64,000 bases of DNA from UBA2365 sp964594045 (GCA_964594045.1 CAZQKR010000008.1:62001-126000); one strand, 5' to 3'; shown: positions 1 through 10,124, numbered from the stretch's first letter. The notes: generated by a model from the letters alone, not told the origin. Numbers and translations: made by a program.

Positions 1-1097
1 GACCCTTCGCAGGAAGTTTTGATGTACGCAACGTAATTGATGTTTTCCTGTAGATTGCTCAGCGTCATCTGCCCGGTTCTGGCAGTAAATTTCAACTGAG
101 TTCCATTGCCCTGAATAAATCCTTCCGGCCCGTATTCGAGCAAAAGTGAATCCCCTGAAACGCCTGTCGTATCCCACCGGACAGTTGCCCGCGTAGGTCC
201 TATTGGCTCAACATAATAAGAAATAGGCAACCTGCACGCATTTTGAACAAAATTTACCGAAAAGTACATGAGTTTGCCAGCATGTCCGTAACGGTTGTCC
301 CGTATGTTGATGATCCAGATCCCGGCAGGGTCAGAACCATCGTAGAATTCGTTGAAAGATTGCAAAGGTTTATATTCACCGCGCAGGGTTTCTGAATCCT
401 CAATTCCCAGGCAAGCTTCATCTGAAAATCTGATCGCACCGCTACATCCGGCTGAATCAGGATCGCCATAATTTTTGACACCCTTGCCTGCTTTCGAAGC
501 CAGCATCACGGTTCTGCCCGAAGGAGAGGTCAGTTCGATGTCGAGGTCGTTGGGCCAATTGTGTTCGACGATCAAAGAGACATCCCGGATAAAAACATCC
601 TCGCCCAGTTTTCCTCCTGCCAAAAGATCATTGTACATATAGAACCTGTTATTGACGGGGTCAGAATTGGTGGTTGCATCCTGGAGGTTGAACTCCAGCC
701 CACATTCGCCCGGATTGGATAAACTGGAATAAAAGCAAAACGGCGCGCTCCATACACCGGGCTGGCCATTGCATATACTTCTAATCCTCAGACAGTAGCG
801 TGCATCTTTTTCCAGGTCTTGGATCACCAGGAAATTGACAGGAATGGGTCCGAAATCCGGAATTCCGGTAAAGTCTTCTCCTTCTTTGACCAGCTCAATT
901 TCATATGCGTTTGCGCCTGACTGATACAGCCAGTTGATCCGTATGGAACGCTCGGTTCTGAGTGAGAACTGGTTGAGAACGGGTGGGAAGCATTGAGCTG
1001 AAATCTCATTAGCGAAGAACAGAATGGAAAAAGCCAAACCTGCCACGCGCCAAATTGTTGCGGTAAAAGCGAATTTTTGTTTGAAATCAATGATCAT
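1..1097 (-). CDS. Secreted fibronectin III / P-domain protein (3' end outside window)
   Basis: An open frame runs from ATG at 1097 to the window edge without a stop, giving 365 codons of an incomplete protein. An N-terminal hydrophobic segment ending near residue 35 (ISAQ) looks like a signal peptide. Residues of about 38-120 read as a fibronectin type III domain. Residues of about 130-275 carry proprotein-convertase P-domain features: DVSLIVEHNWPNDLDIEL, an LTSPSG turn, and a DPAGIWIINIRDN stretch. A second Fn3-like domain begins near residue 285. In Bacteroidota such proteins usually end in a T9SS sorting domain, which would lie outside this window. Role is inferred as a surface or secreted adhesin or protease accessory. 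The domain reading is good; the function is unknown. Confidence 0.8.
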   Translation of the reverse strand, partial: MIIDFKQKFAFTATIWRVAGLAFSILFFANEISAQCFPPVLNQFSLRTERSIRINWLYQSGANAYEIELVKEGEDFTGIPDFGPIPVNFLVIQDLEKDARYCLRIRSICNGQPGVWSAPFCFYSSLSNPGECGLEFNLQDATTNSDPVNNRFYMYNDLLAGGKLGEDVFIRDVSLIVEHNWPNDLDIELTSPSGRTVMLASKAGKGVKNYGDPDSAGCSGAIRFSDEACLGIEDSETLRGEYKPLQSFNEFYDGSDPAGIWIINIRDNRYGHAGKLMYFSVNFVQNACRLPISYYVEPIGPTRATVRWDTTGVSGDSLLLEYGPEGFIQGNGTQLKFTARTGQMTLSNLQENINYVAYIKTSCEG

Positions 1098-1382
1098 AGC
1101 GAGTGTATATTTTTAGAAACTGAAAAGTTGTATGGAACACTTTCCAAGATCAAAAAGACTGAATAAATAAAATCAGCAATGAGTGATTTATGTGCAATGA
1201 ACCTTTTAAACGAAACAATCAACTCTCATTTTCCGGTCAAAAGGCTGGAAAAATCTCAATCATTACAAAAGTTCCCGGGATTATAATATTAATGCAAAAT
1301 CAACACGGAGTGTGACAAACATAGACAAATTTAACCAAAATCCATGAAAACAGCAAGATTTTCCAGGTACTTAAATATTGGA

Positions 1383-4226
1383 TCAAACCACGATATTGAT
1401 CATTTTGCCCGGAACCACGATCACTTTTCGGATGGCTTTTCCTTCAGTCCATTTTGAAACGATGTCCAGGCTGAGGGCATGCTGCTCAATCTCTTTTGGA
1501 TCCATTTCCACACTGAGTTCAATTTCACCCCTTTTCTTTCCGTTGATACACAAGGGATAAACGACTTTATCCTCGATGAGGTATTGGTCATCAAACAGTG
1601 GGATCAACTGATGGTGAACACTGCTTTCGGACCCGGTTCTCGACCATAATTCCTCTGCGATGAAAGGAGCAAACGGAGCGATCAGCTTGATGGCGGGTAC
1701 CAAAACAGCAGCCTTGTGGCAATCGAGGCGTTTCATTTCATTTACAAAAACCATAAATGCACTTACTGCAGTATTGAACGAAAGATTATAGATATCTTCA
1801 TGCACTTTTTTTATGGTCTGATGCAGGATCTTGAGTTCTTCAACTGTTGCACCCTCACCGTTGAGCAACCATGTTCCCTCATCGTCCACAAAGAGCCTCC
1901 AGAACCTGCGTAAAAATTTCCTGACCCCGTCAATTCCCTTGATGTCCCAGGGTTTGGATTGTTCAATGGGCCCGAGGAACATCTCGTACATTCTGAAGCA
2001 GTCAGCACCATACTTTTCAATGACATCATCAGGGTTCACTACGTTAAAATACCTCTTGGACATTTTGCCCACCTCAGAATGAGAATGCAGGCTGAAATCA
2101 TCCGGCAATTGGTCTGCAATAAAAATCCCGGCTTTGCTTTCAAAATATGCATCCCTGTATTCGGGACGCCATTCCAAAAACCGAAGGACGCCTTGCACAT
2201 CAAGATGGCTGTCATGTGAACCGTAATTGGAAATAAAATCAATATGGACCGGAATCTTCGCGATATTTTCCATATCCTCACTTCCGATCAGATCAGAGGA
2301 TATAAAGTGATTCCTGCCTTCTTTTTTCTCCTTTGACAAGTAAATATATTCAATCACTCCCTGTATCATGCCCTGGTTGACCAGCTTCAGGAATGGTTCA
2401 TCTCCGGGTACCAGGCCTTTGTCATACAGGAATTTGTGCCAAAAACGGGCGTACATCAGGTGACCGACGGCATGCTCTGTTCCACCGATATACAGGTCAA
2501 CATCTTTCCAATATTCAATGGATGCTGCTGACGCAAATTCCTTTTCATTTTGCGGATCCATATACCTGAGAAAATACCAGCTTGAACCGGCAAACCCGGG
2601 CATGGTGTCTGTCTCCCTGGTAAAACCGGGAATTTCCTTCACCCATGCTTCATTTCTGGCCAAAGGAGAACTTCCGTCCGCAACCGGTTTAAAGTCGGAC
2701 ATCGCCGGCAATTCCAGGGGGAGCGTGGATTCATCCAGCAGATGTGCAACACCGTCCTTGTCATAGATCACCGGAAATGGTTCACCCCAGTACCGCTGAC
2801 GTGAAAAATTGGCATCCCTGAGTTTATAATTGACCGTTCTGGATCCGATCTTACGCAATTCCAGCGCTTTCAAAACAGCTTCGATGGCATCAGGAACTTC
2901 CATTCCGGTAATAAAATCAGAATTGATCATCACGCCTTCTTTATCCTTGGAAGTTGAGCCGGGATATTTTGATTTGTCAATGACCGGAATAACCGGCAAA
3001 TTAAAAACTTCTGCAAAAAGCTTATCCCGTTCATCATCGCTGGGCACTGCCATGATCGCACCTGTTCCGTAATCCTTCAGAACGTATTCACTTATCCACA
3101 CAGGAATCCTTTTGCCATCGAAAGGATTGATGGCATAGGCTCCGGTAAATGCACCCGTAATCTTTTTCTCGCTGGTGCGTTCCAGATCAGAGCGGCTGGC
3201 AGCATAGGCTTTGTATTGATTGACTTCATGCAACTGCCCTACCGTAGTGATCCTGTCCACAAACTCATGTTCAGGTGACAACACCATAAATGTAACGCCA
3301 AAAATGGTATCAGGTCGGGTGGTAAATATCTCCAGCGGCTCGGGAAAACTTTCAATTTCAAAGAAAACCTTTGCTCCCTCCGAGCGTCCTATCCAGTTTT
3401 TCTGCATCTGGATAAGGGATTCCGACCATTCCAGTTTGTCCAGATCACGCAGGAGTCTTTCAGCATAGGCAGTTATCCTCAGTGACCACTGTTTCATCGG
3501 TTTTTTTACTACAGGGTGACCCCCTCTTTCGGAGACACCGTCCTTGACTTCGTCATTCGCCAGCACCGTTCCCAGTTCCTCACACCAGTTGACATAACTT
3601 AACTTCCTGTATGCCAATCGATAATTCATCAACACTTCATCTTTTACTTTAGGTGAAAATGACTTCCACTCTTCAGCAGAAAAGCTTTGATCATGGCTTG
3701 TGGCCGCCTCAATGCCGATATTGCCCTGCTGTTCAAATGCTTCGATCAGCTGGCTGACCGGCAAAGCTTTGTCCTTAGCTGTATCATAATAATGGTTGAA
3801 CAATTGTGCAAAGATCCATTGTGTCCATTTATAGTAGGATGGATCCGAGGTAGAAACCTGTCTGCTCCAGTCAAAATTCAAACCCAGGTTGTACAACTGA
3901 TCCTTGTACCGCCCGATGTTTTCTGCGGTGGAAACAGCCGGGTGAATGCCTGTCTGAATGGCATATTGTTCCGCCGGCAATCCAAATGAATCAAAACCCA
4001 TAGGATGCAACACATTGAATCCCAGCATTTTCTTGAACCTGGCATAGATGTCTGAAGCGATATACCCCAACGGATGACCCACATGTAAACCGGCACCGGA
4101 AGGGTATGGAAACATATCCAGTACATAAAACTTTGGTTTGGAGTGGTCAGTTTCCACTTTATATACCTGTTTTTCCTGCCAGTACTTTTTCCATTTGGCT
4201 TCAATATGATTGGTATTCAGACTCAT
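1383..4226 (-). CDS. leuS: Leucine--tRNA ligase
   Basis: Cytoplasmic class I aminoacyl-tRNA synthetase that charges tRNA-Leu. The HIGH motif appears as HVGH at residues 48-51, after the YPSGAGL loop typical of LeuRS. The KMSKS loop appears as KMSKR at about 721-725, followed by NVVNPDDVI. An editing (CP1) domain lies between, with the TTRPDTIFGVTF motif, and the C-terminal anticodon-binding region follows. At 947 residues it is longer than the E. coli enzyme (about 860). Roughly 90 extra residues between the VNQGMIQG stretch and KMSKR explain much of this; insertions here are known in Bacteroidota LeuRS. The gene is divergent from the LptF/G gene. Confidence 0.97.
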   Translation of the reverse strand: MSLNTNHIEAKWKKYWQEKQVYKVETDHSKPKFYVLDMFPYPSGAGLHVGHPLGYIASDIYARFKKMLGFNVLHPMGFDSFGLPAEQYAIQTGIHPAVSTAENIGRYKDQLYNLGLNFDWSRQVSTSDPSYYKWTQWIFAQLFNHYYDTAKDKALPVSQLIEAFEQQGNIGIEAATSHDQSFSAEEWKSFSPKVKDEVLMNYRLAYRKLSYVNWCEELGTVLANDEVKDGVSERGGHPVVKKPMKQWSLRITAYAERLLRDLDKLEWSESLIQMQKNWIGRSEGAKVFFEIESFPEPLEIFTTRPDTIFGVTFMVLSPEHEFVDRITTVGQLHEVNQYKAYAASRSDLERTSEKKITGAFTGAYAINPFDGKRIPVWISEYVLKDYGTGAIMAVPSDDERDKLFAEVFNLPVIPVIDKSKYPGSTSKDKEGVMINSDFITGMEVPDAIEAVLKALELRKIGSRTVNYKLRDANFSRQRYWGEPFPVIYDKDGVAHLLDESTLPLELPAMSDFKPVADGSSPLARNEAWVKEIPGFTRETDTMPGFAGSSWYFLRYMDPQNEKEFASAASIEYWKDVDLYIGGTEHAVGHLMYARFWHKFLYDKGLVPGDEPFLKLVNQGMIQGVIEYIYLSKEKKEGRNHFISSDLIGSEDMENIAKIPVHIDFISNYGSHDSHLDVQGVLRFLEWRPEYRDAYFESKAGIFIADQLPDDFSLHSHSEVGKMSKRYFNVVNPDDVIEKYGADCFRMYEMFLGPIEQSKPWDIKGIDGVRKFLRRFWRLFVDDEGTWLLNGEGATVEELKILHQTIKKVHEDIYNLSFNTAVSAFMVFVNEMKRLDCHKAAVLVPAIKLIAPFAPFIAEELWSRTGSESSVHHQLIPLFDDQYLIEDKVVYPLCINGKKRGEIELSVEMDPKEIEQHALSLDIVSKWTEGKAIRKVIVVPGKMINIVV

Positions 4227-4324
4227 TGAATGATTTTTTTGAATTAATGTGCGAAAGTATGTAAAATCAAATAAATATCAAATCAAATATGGATGAACGA
4301 GCCGTAAAACCCATAGCATGATCA

Positions 4325-4332
4325 TACTTTTG
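4325..4332 (+). promoter_or_regulatory. Putative -7 box for the LptF/G-family gene
   Basis: TACTTTTG matches the Bacteroidota -7 consensus TAnnTTTG and lies 39 bases before the ATG at 4371. No clear -33 TTTG stands at the expected distance, so this is a moderate call. Confidence 0.4.
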
Positions 4333-4370
4333 AAACAGATTGATCTGATCTTTCATTTTGATGAACAATA

Positions 4371-5993
4371 ATGCGGCTGTTAAAAATGTTTAAGAAAACA
4401 AGGAAATATCTGAACCGTTTATTTAGTTTTACGCCCTACTGGAAGGAATACATGAAACTGATCGATAAATATATTACCAAAAGCTTCATTGCGCCCTATT
4501 TTCTGTCTTTCATCGTAGCTGAATTTGTATTGGTCATGCAGTTTCTTTGGCTGTATATAGATGAACTGGCCGGCAAAGGTCTGACCATGCTGGACATTGC
4601 AGAACTGGTGCTGTATTACGGGGTGCTTATGATACCTTTGGCGGTACCGATAACCATTCTGATCTCTTCAGTTATGGTATTCGGTGATATTTCCGAAAAA
4701 TTTGAGCTGTCCAGCATGAAATCAGCGGGTATATCCCTGGTCAGGGTCATGAGGTATGGTATTTTTATTGCAATTGCCACTTTCGGATTTTCCTTATTTG
4801 TTTCCAATTACCTAAAACCCAAAGCAGCTTACTCCTTCAACTCCAAACTATTGTCCATCAGAAAGAAAAAACCTTCCATTTCCCTCAACGAGAAAGTATT
4901 CAATAAAGACTTCAGTGCGCATACGGTATATATCGGTGAAAAGGATAAAAACGGCAGGGACATACGCAATGTCCGGATGTACAACCACACTCAAAGGGGA
5001 AATGTGATATTCAGTTTCGTGACCGCCAAGGATGGCGCGATGTATTCGACTGAAGATGAGAAGTTTTTCGTGATCAATCTGAAGGATGGATACCAGTATC
5101 AGGAGCTGAGAACCAATTCGGATCGTGGCAGGGACAATTACCCTTTCATCAAAACCTCGTTCCGGGATTGGCAAAAAGTTTTTGACCTTTCCGAATTTGA
5201 CCTGGAAAATATCAATCCGGGTTTGTTTTCCAATAAAAGGGAGCTTATGAATACTGTTCAGCTTCTGGCACAGGTGGATACCTCAACACACCGGATCAAA
5301 AAGCAGCTGGATATGCTTGGACCAGTCCTGCCCAAATATACGGAAACAGCATCCAAACAATCAGGGAATGTCTTCGGTCAGGGAAATGAGGGATATCAGT
5401 TCGGAGCATCCAGAATCGACGGCTATTACAGTAAGATAGAATGGGTGGATCCCGGGAAAAAGAATTCAAAAAAGAATTTCAGGGAAAATATATCACCTTA
5501 TCAGCTATCTGAATTGTCCTCTGCTGCCATAAGCAACCTGGAGATCTCAAAAAACAGGTTAACTTCTTCCTTAATGAGTATTGAGTCGTTTACAAAAACG
5601 CGCAACTATTACCTCCTGGGATTACATCAACCATACAGTTGGGCATTCATCTGCATCGTGTTTATATTCATCGGAACTTCGATGGGCTCCATAATTCGTA
5701 AAGGAGGGTATGGTTTTCCAGTTTTGTTTGCCATTTTATTTTTTATGAGCTTCATCGTGTTCAATACCATGGGCGACCGATTGGTCAGAAGTGATAAAAT
5801 AGACCCTGTTTTTGCAGCCTGGTTACCCGTTATCGCGCTTTCTCCGATCGCTGCGATCCTGACAACCATGGCAATGAGGGATGCAAAACTGGGCAAATTC
5901 CAAATACCTTTCTTCCGTTCCAGACAGGAGATCATTCAGGAACCTGAAACGGAAGCGGACAAAATCATGCGCAGTGACCCGGGAATGAAATGA
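4371..5993 (+). CDS. LptF/LptG family lipopolysaccharide export permease
   Basis: Inner-membrane permease of the YjgP/YjgQ family, which with LptB moves lipopolysaccharide from the inner membrane towards the periplasmic bridge. Transmembrane segments lie near residues 38-60, 80-105 and 130-150. A long periplasmic part follows, then three closing segments at about 430-510, the usual LptF/G layout. The first ATG is at 4371. A second candidate at 4452 (residue 28, MKLIDKYITKSF) matches where family members normally begin and has GGAA just upstream, so the first 27 residues may not be translated. LptF versus LptG cannot be decided. The periplasmic part contains a Ser/Lys/Asn-rich variable stretch. 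Confidence 0.88.
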   Translation: MRLLKMFKKTRKYLNRLFSFTPYWKEYMKLIDKYITKSFIAPYFLSFIVAEFVLVMQFLWLYIDELAGKGLTMLDIAELVLYYGVLMIPLAVPITILISSVMVFGDISEKFELSSMKSAGISLVRVMRYGIFIAIATFGFSLFVSNYLKPKAAYSFNSKLLSIRKKKPSISLNEKVFNKDFSAHTVYIGEKDKNGRDIRNVRMYNHTQRGNVIFSFVTAKDGAMYSTEDEKFFVINLKDGYQYQELRTNSDRGRDNYPFIKTSFRDWQKVFDLSEFDLENINPGLFSNKRELMNTVQLLAQVDTSTHRIKKQLDMLGPVLPKYTETASKQSGNVFGQGNEGYQFGASRIDGYYSKIEWVDPGKKNSKKNFRENISPYQLSELSSAAISNLEISKNRLTSSLMSIESFTKTRNYYLLGLHQPYSWAFICIVFIFIGTSMGSIIRKGGYGFPVLFAILFFMSFIVFNTMGDRLVRSDKIDPVFAAWLPVIALSPIAAILTTMAMRDAKLGKFQIPFFRSRQEIIQEPETEADKIMRSDPGMK

Positions 5994-6092
5994 TTTTTAC
6001 ATACATTTAAAAATTAAAAAAAACTTTGTTACTGAATTATAAACCCAAAGTTGCAGTAAAAATCAATTAACCAACTTGATCAGCACACCTTT

Positions 6093-6785
6093 ATGGCAGT
6101 CAAAACAGGATTTATTAAAGAATTTTTTCAAAGGATCTCCATTCAGCAATCGACATACTTTTTGCTCACCGGAACAGGTTTGGTCGCAGGGACGCTGTAC
6201 TGCATCTTTTCGGAAAAAACATTTTTGCTGCTGATCCTCGCAGAAAACCGGACGCCATTTCTTGACCAATTATTTCAACTTTTAACCCGACTTGGTGAAG
6301 AACACATTTTCATCATTTTGATATTGGGTATGTCCTTTTTTTCAATTAAACGCGCATTGACCTTGTTGCTGGCCGGATTATCCACCATTATCCTCAGCTT
6401 TTTGTTCAAACTGTTGTTTCAGCATCCAAGGCCACTGACCTATCTCGAATCATTGGGTGAATCTGAAAGGCTCGGGCAGATTGCCGGTTATTCTTTTCAC
6501 GATGCCTATAACAGCTTTCCATCAGGTCATACTTTTTCTGCTTTTGTTTTATTCACGGTACTTTCGTTGTTTACCAGATCGTCCAGATGGCAGATCCTGT
6601 TTTTCATCCTTGCTGCTGCAGGAGGGTTTTCCCGTATCTACCTGGGTCAGCATTTTCCCTGCGATGTGGTTTTCGGTGCATTTTTGGGTTTGATGACCGG
6701 CTTGATGAGCTATTGGACCATTTTCCAATTCCGGTTGAAAAATTTCAGAGACAGAGGTTTGTTTCAGGGCAAAAATCAGGGTTAA
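6093..6785 (+). CDS. PAP2-family membrane phosphatase
   Basis: Integral membrane acid phosphatase of the PAP2 / type 2 phosphatidic acid phosphatase family; likely substrates are lipid phosphates such as undecaprenyl pyrophosphate or lipid A. All three signature motifs are present: K-x6-RP (K, LLFQHP, RP), PSGH (SFPSGHTFSAF), and S-R-x5-H (SRIYLGQHFPCD). Five to six hydrophobic segments fit the fold, and 230 residues is typical. It follows the LptF/G gene on the same strand after about 100 bases, so an envelope lipid role is plausible. The exact substrate cannot be read from sequence. Confidence 0.9.
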   Translation: MAVKTGFIKEFFQRISIQQSTYFLLTGTGLVAGTLYCIFSEKTFLLLILAENRTPFLDQLFQLLTRLGEEHIFIILILGMSFFSIKRALTLLLAGLSTIILSFLFKLLFQHPRPLTYLESLGESERLGQIAGYSFHDAYNSFPSGHTFSAFVLFTVLSLFTRSSRWQILFFILAAAGGFSRIYLGQHFPCDVVFGAFLGLMTGLMSYWTIFQFRLKNFRDRGLFQGKNQG

Positions 6786-6952
6786 ATTCATTGCTTTTCA
6801 AGAAAATTCAGGCTGAATATTGGCCAAAATAATTATTTTCTTAGTTTTACCCGCGTTTTAAAATAAACGTTGAATTGCAGTTGCTGTTTTTTGATGTTCA
6901 CCCATGACAAATGATGGATTTTGAACTTGTTGAACAAAATAAAATTTAGTTT

Positions 6953-7666
6953 ATGAAAAAAATTTCTTTGCTTTTTATGCCTCTGCTTTTTATTTTTTCA
7001 AACCTTCAGGCACAGGAGATGTGGGTAGATACAGGTTTGAAGGGAAGCTGGGGACCGACATTTCTCTATAATCAAAATCTGGTCAACAATGCCAACTATA
7101 GCCAGCAGATATCGACAGGTTATGGGATGGGTGCAAAATTCGGTTTCAATTTCGGGTATGTTCACGGGATATCCATCGATGCGATGTATTCACAAAATAA
7201 ACAATATTACAGTCTGAAGGAAGGGTTCAGTCCCGAGTCAGAGTTGACCGTTGACTGGAAAACCATTGATTTTTATGTTTTGTATAAGATGTACCGCGCC
7301 ATAAACTACCTGGAGATCGGCCCTAAATTTTCACTGATGCACCTTACCAGGAACAACAATGTGGAAAGCACGCCGAATTATGTGGAAAATTATCCATCAG
7401 CTGTGCTGGGATTTGGTTGGTACATCATGGGAAGGGATGCTTTCAATGTGATCGGTGGTATCAGGATAGAGTACGGGTTGGCGGATATGATCAGTCCTGC
7501 GGGCAAAGAAGCGGGATTTCCGGCAAATCCTGTTCAAACGGAAGCATTTGATCCATATTATGCAACCAATCCGGTCATCGCGCAGTTGGTTTTCGAAGTC
7601 AACTGGGGAATCGGATATTTTGCCAAAACTGCCTGTTCAGGGAGAAAGCATTTCTTCAAATTCTGA
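6953..7666 (+). CDS. Outer membrane beta-barrel protein (PorT-like fold), function unknown
   Basis: A signal peptide ends at about residue 20 (NLQAQ). The rest alternates aromatic and polar residues in short strands with glycine turns (GYGMGAKFGFNFGYV, VLGFGWYIMG), typical of small Bacteroidota outer-membrane barrels. The 237-residue length suits an 8- to 10-stranded barrel. No catalytic motif is seen. It stands alone before a strong hairpin terminator. The barrel assignment rests on composition and pattern, not on a recognised family motif. Confidence 0.65.
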   Translation: MKKISLLFMPLLFIFSNLQAQEMWVDTGLKGSWGPTFLYNQNLVNNANYSQQISTGYGMGAKFGFNFGYVHGISIDAMYSQNKQYYSLKEGFSPESELTVDWKTIDFYVLYKMYRAINYLEIGPKFSLMHLTRNNNVESTPNYVENYPSAVLGFGWYIMGRDAFNVIGGIRIEYGLADMISPAGKEAGFPANPVQTEAFDPYYATNPVIAQLVFEVNWGIGYFAKTACSGRKHFFKF

Positions 7667-7683
7667 AACCAGGTAAATGAGCA

Positions 7684-7722
7684 TAAAAAAAGTGAATGGC
7701 AGCTGCCATTCACTTTTTTTTA
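7684..7722. terminator. Bidirectional rho-independent terminator
   Basis: A near-perfect palindrome (AGTGAATGGCAGCTGCCATTCACT) is flanked by an A run on the left and a T run on the right. It separates the convergent barrel gene and rocD and can end transcription from both sides. Confidence 0.9.
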
Positions 7723-7745
7723 TTGTTACCGGTCAGTTGTTCGCG

Positions 7746-8972
7746 TCAAAACTCAGCAATTGATCTGCCGATGATATCGACGCATTCATGCACCTGTGAC
7801 TCATTGATGACCAGAGGCGGAGCGAAACGGATGATATTTCCGTGAGTCGGCTTGGCCAGCAATCCATTATCTCTGAGCTTCAGGCACACATCCCATGCAG
7901 ATTTGCCGTTTCTTTCCTCTATAACGATCGCATTGAGCAAACCTTTACCCCTGACCAATGAGATCATATCCGTTTTGATATTGCGGATACCTTCTCTGAG
8001 GATCTCTCCCATTTTGAACGCATTTTCAGCGAGTTTTTCATCTTTGACCACTTCCAGGGCGGCCACTGCAAGCTTGCAAGCCATCGGATTTCCGCCGTAG
8101 GTGGATCCGTGTTCACCGGGTTTGATGGTCAGCATGATGTCATCGTTTGCCAAAACTGCAGAAACAGGGTAAGCACCGCCTGAAAGCGCTTTTCCGAGGA
8201 TCAGCACGTCCGGTTTGACCTGTTCGTAATCACAAGCCAGCAACCGTCCGGTCCGTGCAATACCGGTCTGGATCTCATCAGCGACAAACAGCACATTGTG
8301 TTTTTTACAAATTTCGCGTGCTTTTGCCAGGTAGCCTTCATCAGGAACAAACACACCCGCCTCTCCCTGTATGGGCTCAACGATAAAGGCTGCGATCTTA
8401 TCTGCGCGTTCCATAGCTTTTTCCAGTGCAGCAATATCGTTGTACGGAATGCTTTCTATACCTGGGGTGAAAGGCCCGTAATCGTTTCTGGCTTCAGGAT
8501 CATTGGAAGCTGAAACGATGGAAATCGTCCTGCCGTGGAAGTTCTCCCTGGCAAAAAGTATGACGGCTTCATTCTGAGGCACTCCTTTTACTTTATAGGC
8601 CCACTTGCGAACCAGCTTCATGGCTGTTTCCACACCTTCAGCCCCTGTATTCATGGGTAATACTTTATCAAAACCAAAGTACTCCGTCACATATTTTTCA
8701 TATTGTCCGAGTGCATCATTGTAGAAAGCCCTGGATGTCAGGTGAATGGTATTGGCCTGTTCAATCATGGTTTCCACAATCCTGGGATGACAGTGTCCCT
8801 GATTGACTGCTGAATATGCACTGAGGAAGTCATAATAACGCTTTCCTTCAGCATCCCACACATAAACGCCTTTGCCTCTGCTGATCACAACAGGTAGCGG
8901 ATGATAATTGTGTGCTCCGTACTTATCTTCCAGCTGCATTGCTTGTTCTGAGCTAACTTTCTTAAAAACCAT
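7746..8972 (-). CDS. rocD: Ornithine--oxo-acid transaminase
   Basis: PLP-dependent class III aminotransferase that converts ornithine and 2-oxoglutarate to glutamate-5-semialdehyde and glutamate in arginine/ornithine catabolism. The start (KYGAHNYHPLPVVI) and the YDFLSAYSAVNQGH stretch are characteristic of ornithine aminotransferase. The NTGAEGVETA, VADEIQTGIARTG and LGKALSGGAYPVSAV segments supply the cofactor pocket, with the Schiff-base lysine in the last. Length of 408 residues is normal. Its product feeds proline and glutamate metabolism; arginine deiminase lies 37 kb away on the other strand. Confidence 0.96.
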   Translation of the reverse strand: MVFKKVSSEQAMQLEDKYGAHNYHPLPVVISRGKGVYVWDAEGKRYYDFLSAYSAVNQGHCHPRIVETMIEQANTIHLTSRAFYNDALGQYEKYVTEYFGFDKVLPMNTGAEGVETAMKLVRKWAYKVKGVPQNEAVILFARENFHGRTISIVSASNDPEARNDYGPFTPGIESIPYNDIAALEKAMERADKIAAFIVEPIQGEAGVFVPDEGYLAKAREICKKHNVLFVADEIQTGIARTGRLLACDYEQVKPDVLILGKALSGGAYPVSAVLANDDIMLTIKPGEHGSTYGGNPMACKLAVAALEVVKDEKLAENAFKMGEILREGIRNIKTDMISLVRGKGLLNAIVIEERNGKSAWDVCLKLRDNGLLAKPTHGNIIRFAPPLVINESQVHECVDIIGRSIAEF

Positions 8973-9012
8973 GATCTTATTTTTTGTGAAAAAATGAATT
9001 TGAATTTTCCCG

Positions 9013-9020
9013 CAAAATTA
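9013..9020 (-). promoter_or_regulatory. Putative -7 box of rocD
   Basis: On the minus strand the sequence reads TAATTTTG, matching TAnnTTTG, 41 bases upstream of the rocD ATG. No good -33 element is seen. Confidence 0.45.
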
Positions 9021-9139
9021 AGTTTTTTTATCCAATCCATACGGTTTTACTGCACTGAAGTTGATTCAAAAAGTCAGGTTTTTGGATGGAATGAATGACG
9101 ACCTGATGTCAGTCTTCATGACAACAGTCAAAAACAAAA

Positions 9140-9165
9140 AAGCCCGGGAAGGATCCCGGGCTTTT
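9140..9165 (-). terminator. Terminator of trxB
   Basis: A 9-bp stem AGCCCGGGA / TCCCGGGCT with a 4-base loop, followed on the minus strand by a T run. It lies 27 bases past the trxB stop. Confidence 0.9.
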
Positions 9166-9191
9166 AAAGATTTGACTTAATGCTGATCCAA

Positions 9192-10124
9192 TTACTCAAT
9201 TCCCTTTTTAACCAGGTATCTTTCTGCATCCAGGGCAGCCATACATCCGGTTCCTGCAGCCGTAATGGCTTGTCTGTAAACAGCATCCTGTACGTCCCCG
9301 CATGCAAAGACACCTTCAATATTTGTTTTGGATGTACCCGGTATTGTTTTGATGTATCCAACCGGATCCAGTTCGATAAAATCCTTAAATATACCCGTAT
9401 TTGGCTTGTGGCCAATGGCGATGAACAGTCCCGTCACCGGTAAAGTGGTTTCCTCTTTGGTCTTGTTGTTGATCACTTTGAGACCGTCCACCACATCCTG
9501 ACCGAGCACTTCTGATACTTCAGTATTCCAATGCATTTGAATATTGGCGGTTGAAGCAACTTTTTCTGCCATGTATTTGGAGGCCCTGAGCACATCCCTG
9601 CGTACCAGCATGTGCACTTTGGTACACATTTTGGACAGGTATATGGCTTCTTCAGCGGCGGTATCACCACCTCCGACTATGGCAACTTCCTGACCTCTGA
9701 AGAAAAACCCGTCACAAACAGCACATGCAGAAACGCCCTTGTTCATCAGTCTTTTTTCAGATTCAATTCCGAGCCACTGGGCGCTGGCCCCGGTTGCGAT
9801 GATCACCGAATTTGCTTCGATCTCATGACCGGAATCTGTGGTCACTTTATGTGTTTCACCTGAAAAATCAACCCTGGAAATGTATTCATACCGAATTTCT
9901 GTACCATACCTTTCAGCCTGTGCTTTCAGGTCTTCCATCAATTCCGGGCCCTGAATACCTTTTGGGTATCCGGGAAAATTCTCTACCTCAGTGGTCAGCA
10001 TCAACTGACCTCCCGGTTCCGGACCAGTGTAAACTACCGGGGACATATTAGCTCGGGCAGCATAAATTGCGGCTGTATAACCTGCAGGACCGCTTCCAAT
10101 AATCAAGCATTTTATTTTTTCCAT
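9192..10124 (-). CDS. trxB: Thioredoxin-disulfide reductase
   Basis: FAD-dependent cytoplasmic enzyme that reduces thioredoxin with NADPH. The FAD-binding GSGPAGYTAAIYAARA motif is at residues 10-25. The redox-active CAVC pair is at 134-137, within SACAVCDGFF. The NADP site GGGDTAAEEA follows, and the closing FAD motif GVFACGDVQD is near the C-terminus. The 310-residue length is typical. It has its own terminator and a promoter region with a CRP-like palindrome, so it is probably transcribed alone. Confidence 0.97.
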   Translation of the reverse strand: MEKIKCLIIGSGPAGYTAAIYAARANMSPVVYTGPEPGGQLMLTTEVENFPGYPKGIQGPELMEDLKAQAERYGTEIRYEYISRVDFSGETHKVTTDSGHEIEANSVIIATGASAQWLGIESEKRLMNKGVSACAVCDGFFFRGQEVAIVGGGDTAAEEAIYLSKMCTKVHMLVRRDVLRASKYMAEKVASTANIQMHWNTEVSEVLGQDVVDGLKVINNKTKEETTLPVTGLFIAIGHKPNTGIFKDFIELDPVGYIKTIPGTSKTNIEGVFACGDVQDAVYRQAITAAGTGCMAALDAERYLVKKGIE

